Below, one piece after another: positions 9,188-17,355 of a stretch of 64,000 nt of DNA. The position numbers were made by a program, and so were the translations under genes. This DNA is from Ancalomicrobiaceae bacterium S20 (GTDB lineage Bacteria; Pseudomonadota; Alphaproteobacteria; Rhizobiales; Ancalomicrobiaceae): contig CP158568.1 of assembly GCA_040269895.1 (NCBI GenBank), positions 3,008,716 to 3,072,715 of the forward strand, read 5' to 3'. The notes beneath the pieces are model-generated. The model ran no database searches and was not told the origin of the DNA. It saw nothing but the letters and a program-made list of their open reading frames with translations. Each line of letters starts with the position of its first letter. Within the stretch, counting starts at the first letter, position 1.

Positions 9188-11037
9188 CAGACGCCCTCCG
9201 CCGTGGCTGCAGCGCCCGCGCCGGCATCGCCATCGTCGAACTGGCTGGCGTAGAGCCGCGCGTAGACGCCGCCCCGGTCGACCAGATCCTGATGCCGGCC
9301 GATTTCGACGATGCGGCCGGCGTCGAGCACGACGATGAGGTCGGCCTTCTTCACGGTCGACAGCCGATGCGCGATCACGATCACCGTGCGGCCGACGAGC
9401 GAGGTGTCGAGCGCCTCCTGGATCTTGGCCTCGCTCTCGGCGTCGAGGGCGCTGGTCGGCTCGTCGAGCAGCAGGATCGGCGCGCCGCGCAGCATGGCAC
9501 GGGCGAAGGCGATGCGCTGCTTCTGGCCGCCGGAGAGGAGCCCGCCGCCCTCGCCGACCTGCGTCTGATAGCCGTTGGGCAGGGCCATGATGAAGTCATG
9601 CGCCGCAGCCGCCTTGGCCGCCGCGATCACCGCCGCCTCGGACGCGTCCTCGGACCCGTAGCGGATATTGCCGATGACCGTGTCGTCGAACAGCACCGGA
9701 TCCTGGGTCAGCAGCGCCGAGGCACGGCGCGTCGAGGCGATCGTCGCCTCGCGGATGTCCTGGCCGTCGATCAGCACGCGGCCGGCATCCGGATCGAAGA
9801 AGCGCAGGATCAGGTTCATCACCGTCGACTTGCCCGAGCCCGAAGGTCCGACCAGCGCGACGCGCGATCCCGCGGGGATGTCGAGCGAGAAGTCGTCCAG
9901 CACCGGCTTGCCGGGCTCGTAGGCGAAGCTCACGGCTTCGAAGCGGATCGCGCCGAGGCCGGGCTTCAGCGGCACGGCACCGGGCAGCTCGGTGATCTTC
10001 TGCTCGTGATCGAGCACGGCGAAGACGCGCGCGGCGGCGGTCGCGCCTTCGATCAATTGATTATGCAGGCTCGCGAGCGCCTTGACCGGCTGGTAGAGCA
10101 GCATCGCGGCGGTCATGAAACCCATGAAGCTGCCGAGTGTCAGCGATCCGTGGATGCCCTGCCAGCCGCCGTAGAAGATCGCGGCGGCGATGGCGATGCC
10201 GCCGAGGCCTTCGGTGATCGGACCGGTCGCCGCGCGGTTCTTCACCGTGGTCATCATATGGGCGAGCGTCGCCTCGATCTCGCGCCGGGCCCGCGCTGCC
10301 TCCTCGGCCTCGCGATTGTAGGACTTCACCACGCGGATCGCCTGCAGCGTCTCGGCCATCATGGCGCCGAGACGGCCGACGCCTTTCAGCGTGTCGTCGA
10401 CCGCGCGATGCGCCTTGCGCTTCTGCTTGCGGAGCGCGACCGTGCCGACCGGCAGCGCGGCGGTCACGATGGTCGCCAGGATCGGGTCCATCCAGAACAT
10501 GGCGACGACCAGGCCGATCACCTGAAGGCCGTTCTGGACCATGCCGGTCAGCGACTGGGTGGCGGCGAGGTTCACCACGCTCACGTCGTTCTGCACGATG
10601 GAGACGAAACGGCCGGAATGGGCCGATTGCAGGAAGCCGATATCGGCGAAGGCGAGGCGCTCGTAGAGTTCGCCGCGCAGGTCGGCGACGACGCGGTTCG
10701 ACAGATAGCCCTGCGCGATGCGGGCGAAGTACTCCGCGACCGAGCGGAGGCCCATCACCACGACGATCAGCGGCGGCAGCAGCCAGAGCAGTTGCTCGTC
10801 CTTGCCGTTGAAGATCCGGTCGGCGGCGGCCTGCATCAGGAACGGCAGGGCGCCCGTGGTGCCGGCCACGACGGCCATCGCGACGACGGCGCCGGCGATC
10901 AACCGCCAGCGCGGCGCGACATAGCCGCGGATCAACCGCCGCATGATCGCGCCCACGGCCGGTTCGGCCGGCGCAAAGGCGCCGGTATCGCGCCCGCGCG
11001 CCCCGCGCGAGCGGTCGTCTGAGATGGAATCGGTCAT
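9187..11037 (-). CDS. MsbA-like ABC exporter (fused permease and ATPase)
   Basis: A 616-residue half-transporter. A polar N-terminal stretch of about 45 residues is followed by a six-helix type I exporter membrane domain (about 45-330) and a nucleotide-binding domain. The latter has Walker A GPSGSGKST, the signature LLSGGQKQR and Walker B ILLLDEPTSALD, plus an H-loop (IAHRLST). It is the first gene of the DUF374-waaA-lpxK operon, so flipping of a lipid A precursor or related lipid (MsbA role) is a reasonable inference, but not proven. An AGGA box lies just before the ATG. Homodimer expected. Confidence 0.9.
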   Translation of the reverse strand: MTDSISDDRSRGARGRDTGAFAPAEPAVGAIMRRLIRGYVAPRWRLIAGAVVAMAVVAGTTGALPFLMQAAADRIFNGKDEQLLWLLPPLIVVVMGLRSVAEYFARIAQGYLSNRVVADLRGELYERLAFADIGFLQSAHSGRFVSIVQNDVSVVNLAATQSLTGMVQNGLQVIGLVVAMFWMDPILATIVTAALPVGTVALRKQKRKAHRAVDDTLKGVGRLGAMMAETLQAIRVVKSYNREAEEAARARREIEATLAHMMTTVKNRAATGPITEGLGGIAIAAAIFYGGWQGIHGSLTLGSFMGFMTAAMLLYQPVKALASLHNQLIEGATAAARVFAVLDHEQKITELPGAVPLKPGLGAIRFEAVSFAYEPGKPVLDDFSLDIPAGSRVALVGPSGSGKSTVMNLILRFFDPDAGRVLIDGQDIREATIASTRRASALLTQDPVLFDDTVIGNIRYGSEDASEAAVIAAAKAAAAHDFIMALPNGYQTQVGEGGGLLSGGQKQRIAFARAMLRGAPILLLDEPTSALDAESEAKIQEALDTSLVGRTVIVIAHRLSTVKKADLIVVLDAGRIVEIGRHQDLVDRGGVYARLYASQFDDGDAGAGAAATAEGV

Positions 11038-11134
11038 GCAGTCCTGTGGTCCCGGCCCCGGCGTCGGCGCGTTTTAGCGCCGAACGCCGCGGACGTCACC
11101 ACATCCGCGACCATTCTGGAGAAGTTCCAACCAC

Positions 11135-11368
11135 TCAGCTCTTCGACGGGTGATCCGGATCGAGCAGCCGATGCAAGTGGACGATGAAATAGCGCATGTG
11201 CGCGTTGTCGACCGTCGCCTGCGCCTTGCCCTTCCAGGCGGCATGGGCGCTCGCATAGTTCGGATAGATGCCGACGAGGTCGAGCTTGTCGAGGTCGCGG
11301 AACTCGACGCCGTGCAGGTCGACGAGTTCACCGCCGAAGACGAGGTGCAGAAGCTGCTTGTCGGTCAT
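11135..11368 (-). CDS. DUF4170 domain protein
   Basis: A 77-residue protein matching the small alphaproteobacterial DUF4170 family. It begins MTDKQLLHLVFGGELVDL, with a short beta-alpha core (DLVGIYPNYASAHAAWKGKA) and a C-terminal helix ending HLHRLLDPD. The frame is open back to 11434, but the extra residues are Arg-rich and contain unrelated sequence, and the family starts at MTDKQ, so the ATG at 11368 is used. It lies between the CysQ-like phosphatase and the ABC exporter on the same strand, a neighbourhood often seen in this order. Function unknown. Confidence 0.8.
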   Translation of the reverse strand: MTDKQLLHLVFGGELVDLHGVEFRDLDKLDLVGIYPNYASAHAAWKGKAQATVDNAHMRYFIVHLHRLLDPDHPSKS

Positions 11369-11520
11369 GGATATCCGGCTCTTGCGTTCGATGCGGGTCG
11401 GGGGCGCGACACGATTATGGCAGCAGACCGTCAAGGTCCAGCCACGACCGTGCGCAGATCATGAAGCGGCGGGCGTTCATTCACGAAACGGACCAACCGG
11501 GCGTTTTGCGAACGAGCGGA

Positions 11521-12388
11521 TCAGCTCGCCGTCAGGGTGTGATCGGTCTCGGCGACGCGCGCCAGAAGCTCGGTCGCGGTGTCGACCAGGCCCGGCACGG
11601 CGGCGACCAGCGGCGGATGCCGCGGCACCACGGCGTTGTAGCGCACCGGCTGGCCCTCGAAGCGTGGTCAGCGTGCCGCCCGCCTCGTGCACCAGCAGGT
11701 CGGCGGCGGCGAGATCCCAGTCGTTGGCGAAGCTCGAGCCGAAGGCGACATCGAGTCGGCCATCGGCGACATAGGCGAGCCTCAGCGCCAGCGACGGCAC
11801 GAAGGGCCGCGGCTCCAGGCCATGGCGATGCATCTCGGGATGTTTCAGGTAGCGGCGCGGGCCGGTGACGCGGGCGCCGTCGAGGCTTTCGCGCGCGGTG
11901 GCCTCCAGGCCGACGTTGCCGCGGCGGGCGCCGAGGCCGAGCGCGGACACCCACAGGTCGTCGGTCACGGGCTGATAGAGCGCCGCCGCGATCGGCCGGC
12001 CGTCCTCGACGACCGCGGCCGAGACGGCCCATTCCTTGTCGCCGGCGATGAAGGCGCGGGTGCCGTCGATCGGATCGACGACGAAGACGCGCCGGCGCTG
12101 CAGGCGATCCGGCGTGTCGGCGCTCTCCTCCGAGAGCCAGCCGTAATCGGGACGCGCGGCCATCAGATGCTCGCGCAGGAAATTGTCGGCCGCGATGTCG
12201 GCCTCGGAGACCGGCGAGTTGCCTTCCTTGGTCCAGACTTCCGGATCGCGGCCGAAATAGGCGAGCGCCAGCCGGCCGGCCGCGCGTGCGGCCTCGGCGA
12301 GCAGGCGGGCATCCTCCGCCGGCTCGGGCAGCAGCGCCTCGGGCAGCAGCGTCTCCGCGCGTTTTCCGGAAAGATCAGCGTCCGGCAA
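11521..12388 (-). pseudogene. Inositol monophosphatase/CysQ-like phosphatase, frameshifted near its 3' end
   Basis: A Mg2+-dependent phosphatase of the inositol monophosphatase/3'(2'),5'-bisphosphate nucleotidase (SuhB/CysQ) family. The metal-binding motifs are intact: LSEES, then VVDPIDGTRAF, and later NDWDLAAADLLVHEAGG. After GGTLTT the annotated frame turns into Arg/Ala-rich nonsense. Removing one base of the AA pair at 11660-11661 restores LEGQPVRYNAVVPRHP and a family-like C terminus ending in TLTAS, with its stop at 11521-11523. The corrected length is 288 residues. The start is a TTG at 12388 inside the 3' end of pmbA (14-base overlap), because an in-frame stop lies immediately upstream and no ATG or GTG follows nearby. 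A duplicated ALLPE unit lies close to the N terminus. A read error is as likely as real inactivation. Confidence 0.85.
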
Positions 12389-13718
12389 GCGTCATCCCCT
12401 CGATCATGACGGTCGGCGCGTTGATCCCGAAGCGGTATTCGAGATCGTCGGCGGGCACGAGCCGTCGATACATGTCCTTCAAATTGCCGGCGACCGTGAT
12501 TTCGCTGACCGCGTGGGTCAATTCGCCGTTCTCGATCCAGAAGCCGGACGCGCCGCGGCTGTAATCGCCCGTGACGCCGTTCACACCCGAGCCGATCATG
12601 TCGGTGACATAAAGTCCGCTGCGAATGGAACGGATCATATCATCGCGCGAAACGCGGCCCGCGCGAAGCGTCACGTTGGTCGATCCGGGGTGGGGCGACC
12701 CCGTGCCGCGGCTGGCGCGGCCGTTGGTGGTGAGGTCGAGCTCGCGCGCGGTGGCGCTGTCGAGCAGCCAGGAGGTCAGCACGCCGTCGGAGACGAGCTC
12801 GATCGGGTCGCCGACAATGCCCTCGCCGTCGAACGGGCGCGAGCCGAGGCCGCGCGGGCGGAACGGATCGTCGACGATCGAAACACCCGGCGCGAACACC
12901 GGCTTGCCGAGGTCGTGGCGCAGGAAGGAAGTCTTGCGCGCGATCGAGGATCCATTGACCGCCGACAGGAGATGGCCGACGAGGCTCGTGGCCGCGCGCG
13001 GTTCCCAGACGACCGGGACGGTCGTGGTCGGCATCTGGCGCGGCGCCAGACGCGCGACCGCACGGTGGCCGGCGTTGCGGCCGATCGTCTCCGGATCGAG
13101 AAGGTCGGCGCCGTAGATCTTCGACGAGGCCTCCCAATCACGCTGCATGCCGGTGCCCTCGCCGGCGACGGCCGTCGTCGACAGCGAATGACGCGAGCCG
13201 AGATAAGCGCCGCGGAAGCCGTGGGACGTGACCAGCACGAGCCCACCGAGCGACCAGGACGCCGAGGCGCCGCCGGAATTGGTGACGCCGGGCACCGCGC
13301 GCGCGGCATCTTCGGCCGCCAGCGCCCGCGCGGTCAGCGTCGCCGCATCGGGGGTCGAGGGATCGAGCAGGTCGAGATCCGGGAAGGCGGTCGCCAGCAG
13401 GCGCTCGTCGGCGAGGCCGGCGTAACGGTCCTCGGGCGAGACCCGCGCCATGGCGACGGCGCGCTGCGCCAGCGCATCGGGATCGGAGAAGGCATTGGCG
13501 GAGACCGTCGCATGGCGGCGGCCGACGAAGACGCGCAGGCCGAAGTCGTCGCCCTCCGAGCGCTCGCTCTCCTCGACCTTGCCGAGGCGCACCGTCACCG
13601 ACAGCGCGATGCCGCGCACCGCCACGGCATCCGCCGCATCGGCGCCCGCGCGCTTCGCCGCCTCGACGAGACGCTGGGCGTTGGCTTCGAGCGCGGACTG
13701 GTCGAGGACGTCTGACAT
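12375..13718 (-). CDS. pmbA: TldD/PmbA family metalloprotease subunit (PmbA)
   Basis: A 447-residue member of the TldD/PmbA (peptidase U62) family. PmbA pairs with TldD to degrade or mature modified peptides such as microcins and CcdA. The N-terminal half includes FGLRVFVGRRHATVSANAF. The C-terminal half has the conserved NGRASRGTGSPHPGSTN, GSGVNGVTGDYSRGASGFWIENGELTHAVSEITVAGN sections in order (bases about 12465-12720). The HExxxH metal motif belongs to TldD and is not expected here. The ORF is open upstream, but MSDVLDQSALEAN at 13718 is the family-like start. It heads a run with the CysQ-like gene and DUF4170. tldD itself is not in this window. Confidence 0.9.
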   Translation of the reverse strand: MSDVLDQSALEANAQRLVEAAKRAGADAADAVAVRGIALSVTVRLGKVEESERSEGDDFGLRVFVGRRHATVSANAFSDPDALAQRAVAMARVSPEDRYAGLADERLLATAFPDLDLLDPSTPDAATLTARALAAEDAARAVPGVTNSGGASASWSLGGLVLVTSHGFRGAYLGSRHSLSTTAVAGEGTGMQRDWEASSKIYGADLLDPETIGRNAGHRAVARLAPRQMPTTTVPVVWEPRAATSLVGHLLSAVNGSSIARKTSFLRHDLGKPVFAPGVSIVDDPFRPRGLGSRPFDGEGIVGDPIELVSDGVLTSWLLDSATARELDLTTNGRASRGTGSPHPGSTNVTLRAGRVSRDDMIRSIRSGLYVTDMIGSGVNGVTGDYSRGASGFWIENGELTHAVSEITVAGNLKDMYRRLVPADDLEYRFGINAPTVMIEGMTLAGR

Positions 13719-14121
13719 GGAAGGGCCTTTTTCAAACAACGGGCGGCCGCGGCGCGGCGCTGGAGGTGATCGCCGGATCGCTGCGCCACGCCGGGCGGCG
13801 ACAATCCCGGCTGGGATCTCGTCGTAGCACGTCACTGGTTTCCCGCCGATTTATGCCGGGAACCCGCCTGAACAAGGGCGGCGGTCGCGCTGACTGGGAG
13901 GCATGCGCGCAGCGTCGGAATTTTAGCGTCGTCGCATTCGATGAGAATCTCTCAAGAATTACGAAAGAATTCCTTACGTCGAGGGTCACTACTCGCTAAC
14001 CCTCCGCCAATCATCAAAAATTTAACCAGCCTTTTTAAGCCGGACCGAAGATCGATTTGGCAATCTGCCTTCAATTCGCGAGGTCTTCCACGAACACAAC
14101 AGGACCCGCAGGAGGCTTACC
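13719..14121. other. Divergent intergenic region pmbA / DUF6101-like gene
   Basis: About 400 bases without a convincing gene. The part from about 13915 to 14060 is clearly richer in A and T than the surroundings and probably holds promoters for both flanking genes. I could not fix specific -35/-10 boxes. An AGGAGG box at 14110-14115 belongs to the downstream gene. Confidence 0.5.
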
Positions 14122-14721
14122 TTGTGGTGTCAAACAGCACTTACCGCGGCGAATGATCCGATGACTCGGATCGAGCCGAGCGTGTCTGTCCGGCTCGACC
14201 CGTTCAAGTTGCCGCACCGGTTCCGCTATCACACCGGTCTCGACGGCGAAGCCGGCGAGGCGTCGGTCGTGATCGAGCGCGAGACGGTCAGCGTCTGCCG
14301 GCGGCTGCCCTCGGGCGTGCCGGCCGCGCTGCGTCTGCCGATGGCGGCTTTCGAGGGCGTCGCGGTGCGCAACACCGTGCATCTGGCGAGCGACACGCCG
14401 CTGATGGTGATCGAGCTCCTGCATCAGGATCCGCAACTGTCGATCCCGCTCGCCGTGCTCGACGACGACATCGACGTGGTCGCGGACTGGAAGGCCTGGA
14501 GCCGCGTGCTCGGCCTGCCGATGATCCATGTCGGCGGCGATGGCGCCGTGCGGCCGATCGAGGAGCGGCTCGGGCGCCTGCCCGTCCGCCCGACCAAGCC
14601 GCGCCGGCGTCGCTCGGTGCTGGCGGGCCGCCGGCCGCGCTTTCTGGTCCGGCGTCAGCCCGGCTCGGCGGATCGGATCGTGATGGTCGCGGTCGAACGC
14701 GAAATCTGCGGCTGGGAGTGA
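14122..14721 (+). CDS. DUF6101-like protein of unknown function
   Basis: A 199-residue soluble protein. It contains a stretch beginning RLDPFKLPHRF, then VVIERETVSVCRRLPSG, AFEGVAVRN, LLHQDPQLSIPLAVLDD, and AWSRVLGLPMI, and ends in an Arg-rich tail. This order of motifs matches what I remember as the Hyphomicrobiales family DUF6101, for which no function is known. The start is uncertain. A near-perfect AGGAGG box stands six bases before the TTG at 14122, which argues for a TTG start. The first in-frame ATG is at 14161, only 13 codons on. A terminator follows. It has no operon partner. Confidence 0.7.
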   Translation: MWCQTALTAANDPMTRIEPSVSVRLDPFKLPHRFRYHTGLDGEAGEASVVIERETVSVCRRLPSGVPAALRLPMAAFEGVAVRNTVHLASDTPLMVIELLHQDPQLSIPLAVLDDDIDVVADWKAWSRVLGLPMIHVGGDGAVRPIEERLGRLPVRPTKPRRRRSVLAGRRPRFLVRRQPGSADRIVMVAVEREICGWE

Positions 14722-14755
14722 CCGGCGCGCGTCGCGACCTCGAAAAGCCCTTTTC

Positions 14756-14793
14756 CGGAGAGCCGTGCGACCAGCGCGGCTCTCCGCATTTTT
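14756..14793 (+). terminator. Rho-independent terminator after the DUF6101-like gene
   Basis: A 10-bp stem (14756-14765 with 14777-14786), an 11-base loop, then CATTTTTG. Confidence 0.8.
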
Positions 14794-14831
14794 GCATAGG
14801 TCGCGACGCGGGGGCCGGCTGGCGTCAGGCC

Positions 14832-14917
14832 AAAAAAAAGGCCGCCTATCGGCGGCCCAAGTCTAGGGAGGAAACGCCCAAGGAGGGCAGCAACGAAGCG
14901 CGGAGCGCCTCGTCACG
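14832..14917 (-). ncRNA. Candidate suhB/alpha-r8 (MmgR-like) small RNA
   Basis: Read on the minus strand, this segment has the layout of a trans-acting alphaproteobacterial sRNA. After about 28 bases comes a small hairpin GCCC-TCCTT-GGGC. Then comes an unpaired linker with TTTCCTCCCT (14865-14874), which is complementary to Shine-Dalgarno sequences. It ends with a perfect 7-bp terminator stem GGCCGCC-GATA-GGCGGCC and eight T (14832-14857). A plausible promoter sits just upstream (-10 CTACAT, -35 TTGCGG), putting the 5' end near 14917 and the length near 86 nt. From memory, this matches the Rfam suhB family, also called alpha-r8 or MmgR in Sinorhizobium, where MmgR affects storage-granule (PHB) accumulation. 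The family match is recalled and has not been computed. Confidence 0.72.
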
Positions 14918-14923
14918 AAACCT

Positions 14924-14951
14924 ATGTAGCCTATTCAAAGAGATACCGCAA
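14924..14951 (-). promoter_or_regulatory. Putative promoter of the candidate sRNA
   Basis: On the minus strand, TTGCGG (14946-14951), a 16-base spacer, and CTACAT (14924-14929) resemble the alphaproteobacterial housekeeping consensus (CTTGAC / CTATAT). Initiation about seven bases on would give an sRNA of about 86 nt. Confidence 0.5.
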
Positions 14952-15032
14952 TGCGGCAAACACGCCGTGAGCGCCGACCAGCTATGACGAATAGGACAAG
15001 CTAGCACCGCATTCGGTACGGGAGCGGTCAGA

Positions 15033-17189
15033 TCAGCCCGCCAATGCCGTCGGGTACCTGGTGGTGAGCGATGCAATTATGTCATCGATCGGCGCCGGAC
15101 GGGCATAGAGATAGCCCTGCCCGGCCGTGCATCCCATGGCGGTCAACATCACGGCCTGATCGGAGGTCTCGACGCCTTCGGCCGTGGTCTCGATGCCGAG
15201 ATCGTGGCCGAGACCGACCACCGCGCGGACGATCGCGGCGGAGTCGGTGCTGTCGACGAGATCCGCCACGAAGGACCGGTCGATCTTGATCTTGTCGATC
15301 GGGAAGCTGCGCAGATAGCTCAGCGACGAGTAGCCGGTCCCGAAATCGTCGAGCGAGATGCGGATGCCGAGATCGCGGAGCTGGCCGAGCGCGGCGAGGA
15401 TCGAGCCATCCTGGTTGAGCAGCGCCGTCTCGGTGATCTCGAATTCGAGGCGTTCCGGCGACAGGCCCGAATCGCCGAGCGCATGGATCACGCCGAGCGT
15501 GAAGCCGGGGCGTTTCAGCTGGATCGGCGACAGGTTGATCGCGACCGTCATGTGCCGGGGCAGCTTGCGCGCCGCGGTCACCGCCTCCTGGATCACCCAG
15601 TCGCCGATCGGATCGATCAGGCCGCATTCCTCGGCGACCGGAATGAACTCCGCCGGCGAGATCAGGCCACGACGCGGATGGAACCAGCGGATCAACGCCT
15701 CGACGCCGCGGACGCCACCGGTCGCGAGATCGACGAAGGGCTGGTAATGCAACGCGAATTCGCCCCGGCTCAACGCGCGCCGCAGATCCTCCTCGAGCAG
15801 ACGCCGCGAGCGGCTCTGCTCGGCCATCGCGTCGACGAAGAAGCGATAGGTGCCGCGGCCGCTCCGCTTGGCCGCGTAGAGCGCCAGATCGGCTTTCTTG
15901 AGGAGCTCGTCCATGTCGCGGCCGTCGAGCGGCGCGCGCGCGATGCCGATCGAGGCGCGCAGCTGCACGGTATGGCCGTCGATGTCGAGCGGCCCGGACA
16001 GTTGCCTCAGGAGTTTCTGCGCAAGCCCGGTCACATCGCCCGGCCGCGAGATGTTCTTCTGCAGGACGGCGAACTCGTCGCCGCCGAGACGCCCGACGGT
16101 CGCATGTTCGTCGACGGTGGCCCGCAGCCGATCCGCCACGATCTCGAGCAGGCAGTCGCCGATCGGATGACCGAGTGTGTCGTTGACGCCCTTGAAGTCG
16201 TCGAGGTCGATGCAGTGGATCGCGAGCGCTCCGTCATCGGTGAGATCGGCGAGCGCCTGAGCCATCTCGTGGCGAAACGACGTGCGATTGGGCAGACCGG
16301 TCAGCGGATCGAGATAGGCGAGCCGCCGGATCCGCGCCTGCTGATCGTCGCTGTCGATCGCGATGGCGGCGAGATGGCACGAGGCGGCGACGATCTGCCG
16401 TTCCATGTCGGACGGACCGCGCGGCGACGCGTAGTAGAATGCGAAAGTGCCGACGACCTTGTCGTCATGCGCCATGATCGGTGTCGACCAGCAGGCCCTC
16501 AAGTCGCATTGAAGCGCGAAGTCACGATAGTCGTCCCAGAGCGGATCGTGCGCGATGTCGATCACCTCGACCGGGCGGCCGTACCAGGCGGCGGTGCCGC
16601 AGGAACCGACCGTGGGTCCGATCCGGAGACCGTCGACGGCGTGGGTATAGGCCGTCGGTAGGCTCGGCGAGGCGATGTTGAACAGACGGCCGCCATCGAG
16701 CCGCAGCATCGAGCAGCGCACGCCGGTCACCAGTTGTTCGACGCCCAGGCACAGACGCTCCGCGACCTCGCGGAGACGTTCGCCGCGGGCGACGCGTTCC
16801 AGAATCTCAGCCTGCAAGGCGCTCATCGCGGTCGGCGCCGAGCCGGATCCGATCTCGACCAGTTCGACGGCTGCGAGCATCTGCGTGTCGTAGACGATCC
16901 GCCGCACGTCGACCAGGACCGGCTCGGTCTCTCCGATCACGTTCAACGCGCGAACCGACTGCCGGACCCGACCGACATCGCCGAGACGGGTCCACAGCGC
17001 CGTCCAGGCACAGGGTTGGAAACCCAGGCGCTGGGCATCGACCGCGACCACAGCCTCAGCGGAGGTGGAAAACCCCAGCCGCCGGGCGAAAGCCGCGCTG
17101 CATCCCAGCAAAGCGCCATTCTCGTCGAACCAGCCGAACATCAGGTTCGCCTGTTCGAAGGTCGCCGAGATGAATTTCTCTAGCAGCAC
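15033..17189 (-). CDS. PAS-GAF-GGDEF-EAL cyclic-di-GMP signalling protein
   Basis: A 718-residue soluble protein without membrane helices. It has a PAS-like N terminus (about 1-115), a GAF domain (about 130-280, with the conserved GSCGTAAWYGRPVEV), a GGDEF diguanylate cyclase (about 290-450, intact GGDEF at 369-373, no RxxD inhibitory site in front), and an EAL phosphodiesterase (about 465-715). The EAL domain keeps EAL at 497-499, the Asn of INLSP, EITET, LDDFGTG (613-619) and KIDRSF, so it looks catalytically competent. It may therefore make or degrade c-di-GMP according to the PAS/GAF input. The start is GTG at 17189 behind a GGGGA box. An internal ATG lies 16 codons later. It is transcribed alone. 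Confidence 0.9.
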   Translation of the reverse strand: MLLEKFISATFEQANLMFGWFDENGALLGCSAAFARRLGFSTSAEAVVAVDAQRLGFQPCAWTALWTRLGDVGRVRQSVRALNVIGETEPVLVDVRRIVYDTQMLAAVELVEIGSGSAPTAMSALQAEILERVARGERLREVAERLCLGVEQLVTGVRCSMLRLDGGRLFNIASPSLPTAYTHAVDGLRIGPTVGSCGTAAWYGRPVEVIDIAHDPLWDDYRDFALQCDLRACWSTPIMAHDDKVVGTFAFYYASPRGPSDMERQIVAASCHLAAIAIDSDDQQARIRRLAYLDPLTGLPNRTSFRHEMAQALADLTDDGALAIHCIDLDDFKGVNDTLGHPIGDCLLEIVADRLRATVDEHATVGRLGGDEFAVLQKNISRPGDVTGLAQKLLRQLSGPLDIDGHTVQLRASIGIARAPLDGRDMDELLKKADLALYAAKRSGRGTYRFFVDAMAEQSRSRRLLEEDLRRALSRGEFALHYQPFVDLATGGVRGVEALIRWFHPRRGLISPAEFIPVAEECGLIDPIGDWVIQEAVTAARKLPRHMTVAINLSPIQLKRPGFTLGVIHALGDSGLSPERLEFEITETALLNQDGSILAALGQLRDLGIRISLDDFGTGYSSLSYLRSFPIDKIKIDRSFVADLVDSTDSAAIVRAVVGLGHDLGIETTAEGVETSDQAVMLTAMGCTAGQGYLYARPAPIDDIIASLTTRYPTALAG

Positions 17190-17355
17190 GTGCTATTCCC
17201 CAAAAATCCGGGGGTAACACTAGCACCCGTGACTTAGCGATCGATTAAATGGGCCGCGAATTCCAATCGCCGAATGGGAGCTAAAAGCCGCTGCGGCGCT
17301 CGAGGTGCCCGGTCAGAATCGGCCAGAGCCGCTATCGGCCGCCCAGGCGGCTTGG

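Noticed and set aside
9292..11022. A plus-strand ORF of 576 codons over the ABC exporter
   Set aside because: Antisense shadow with no motif. The minus-strand frame has all ABC signatures.
14013..14038. Possible CtrA site (TTAA...TTAA) in the DUF6101-like gene promoter
   Set aside because: The half-sites are separated by nine bases, not the seven required.
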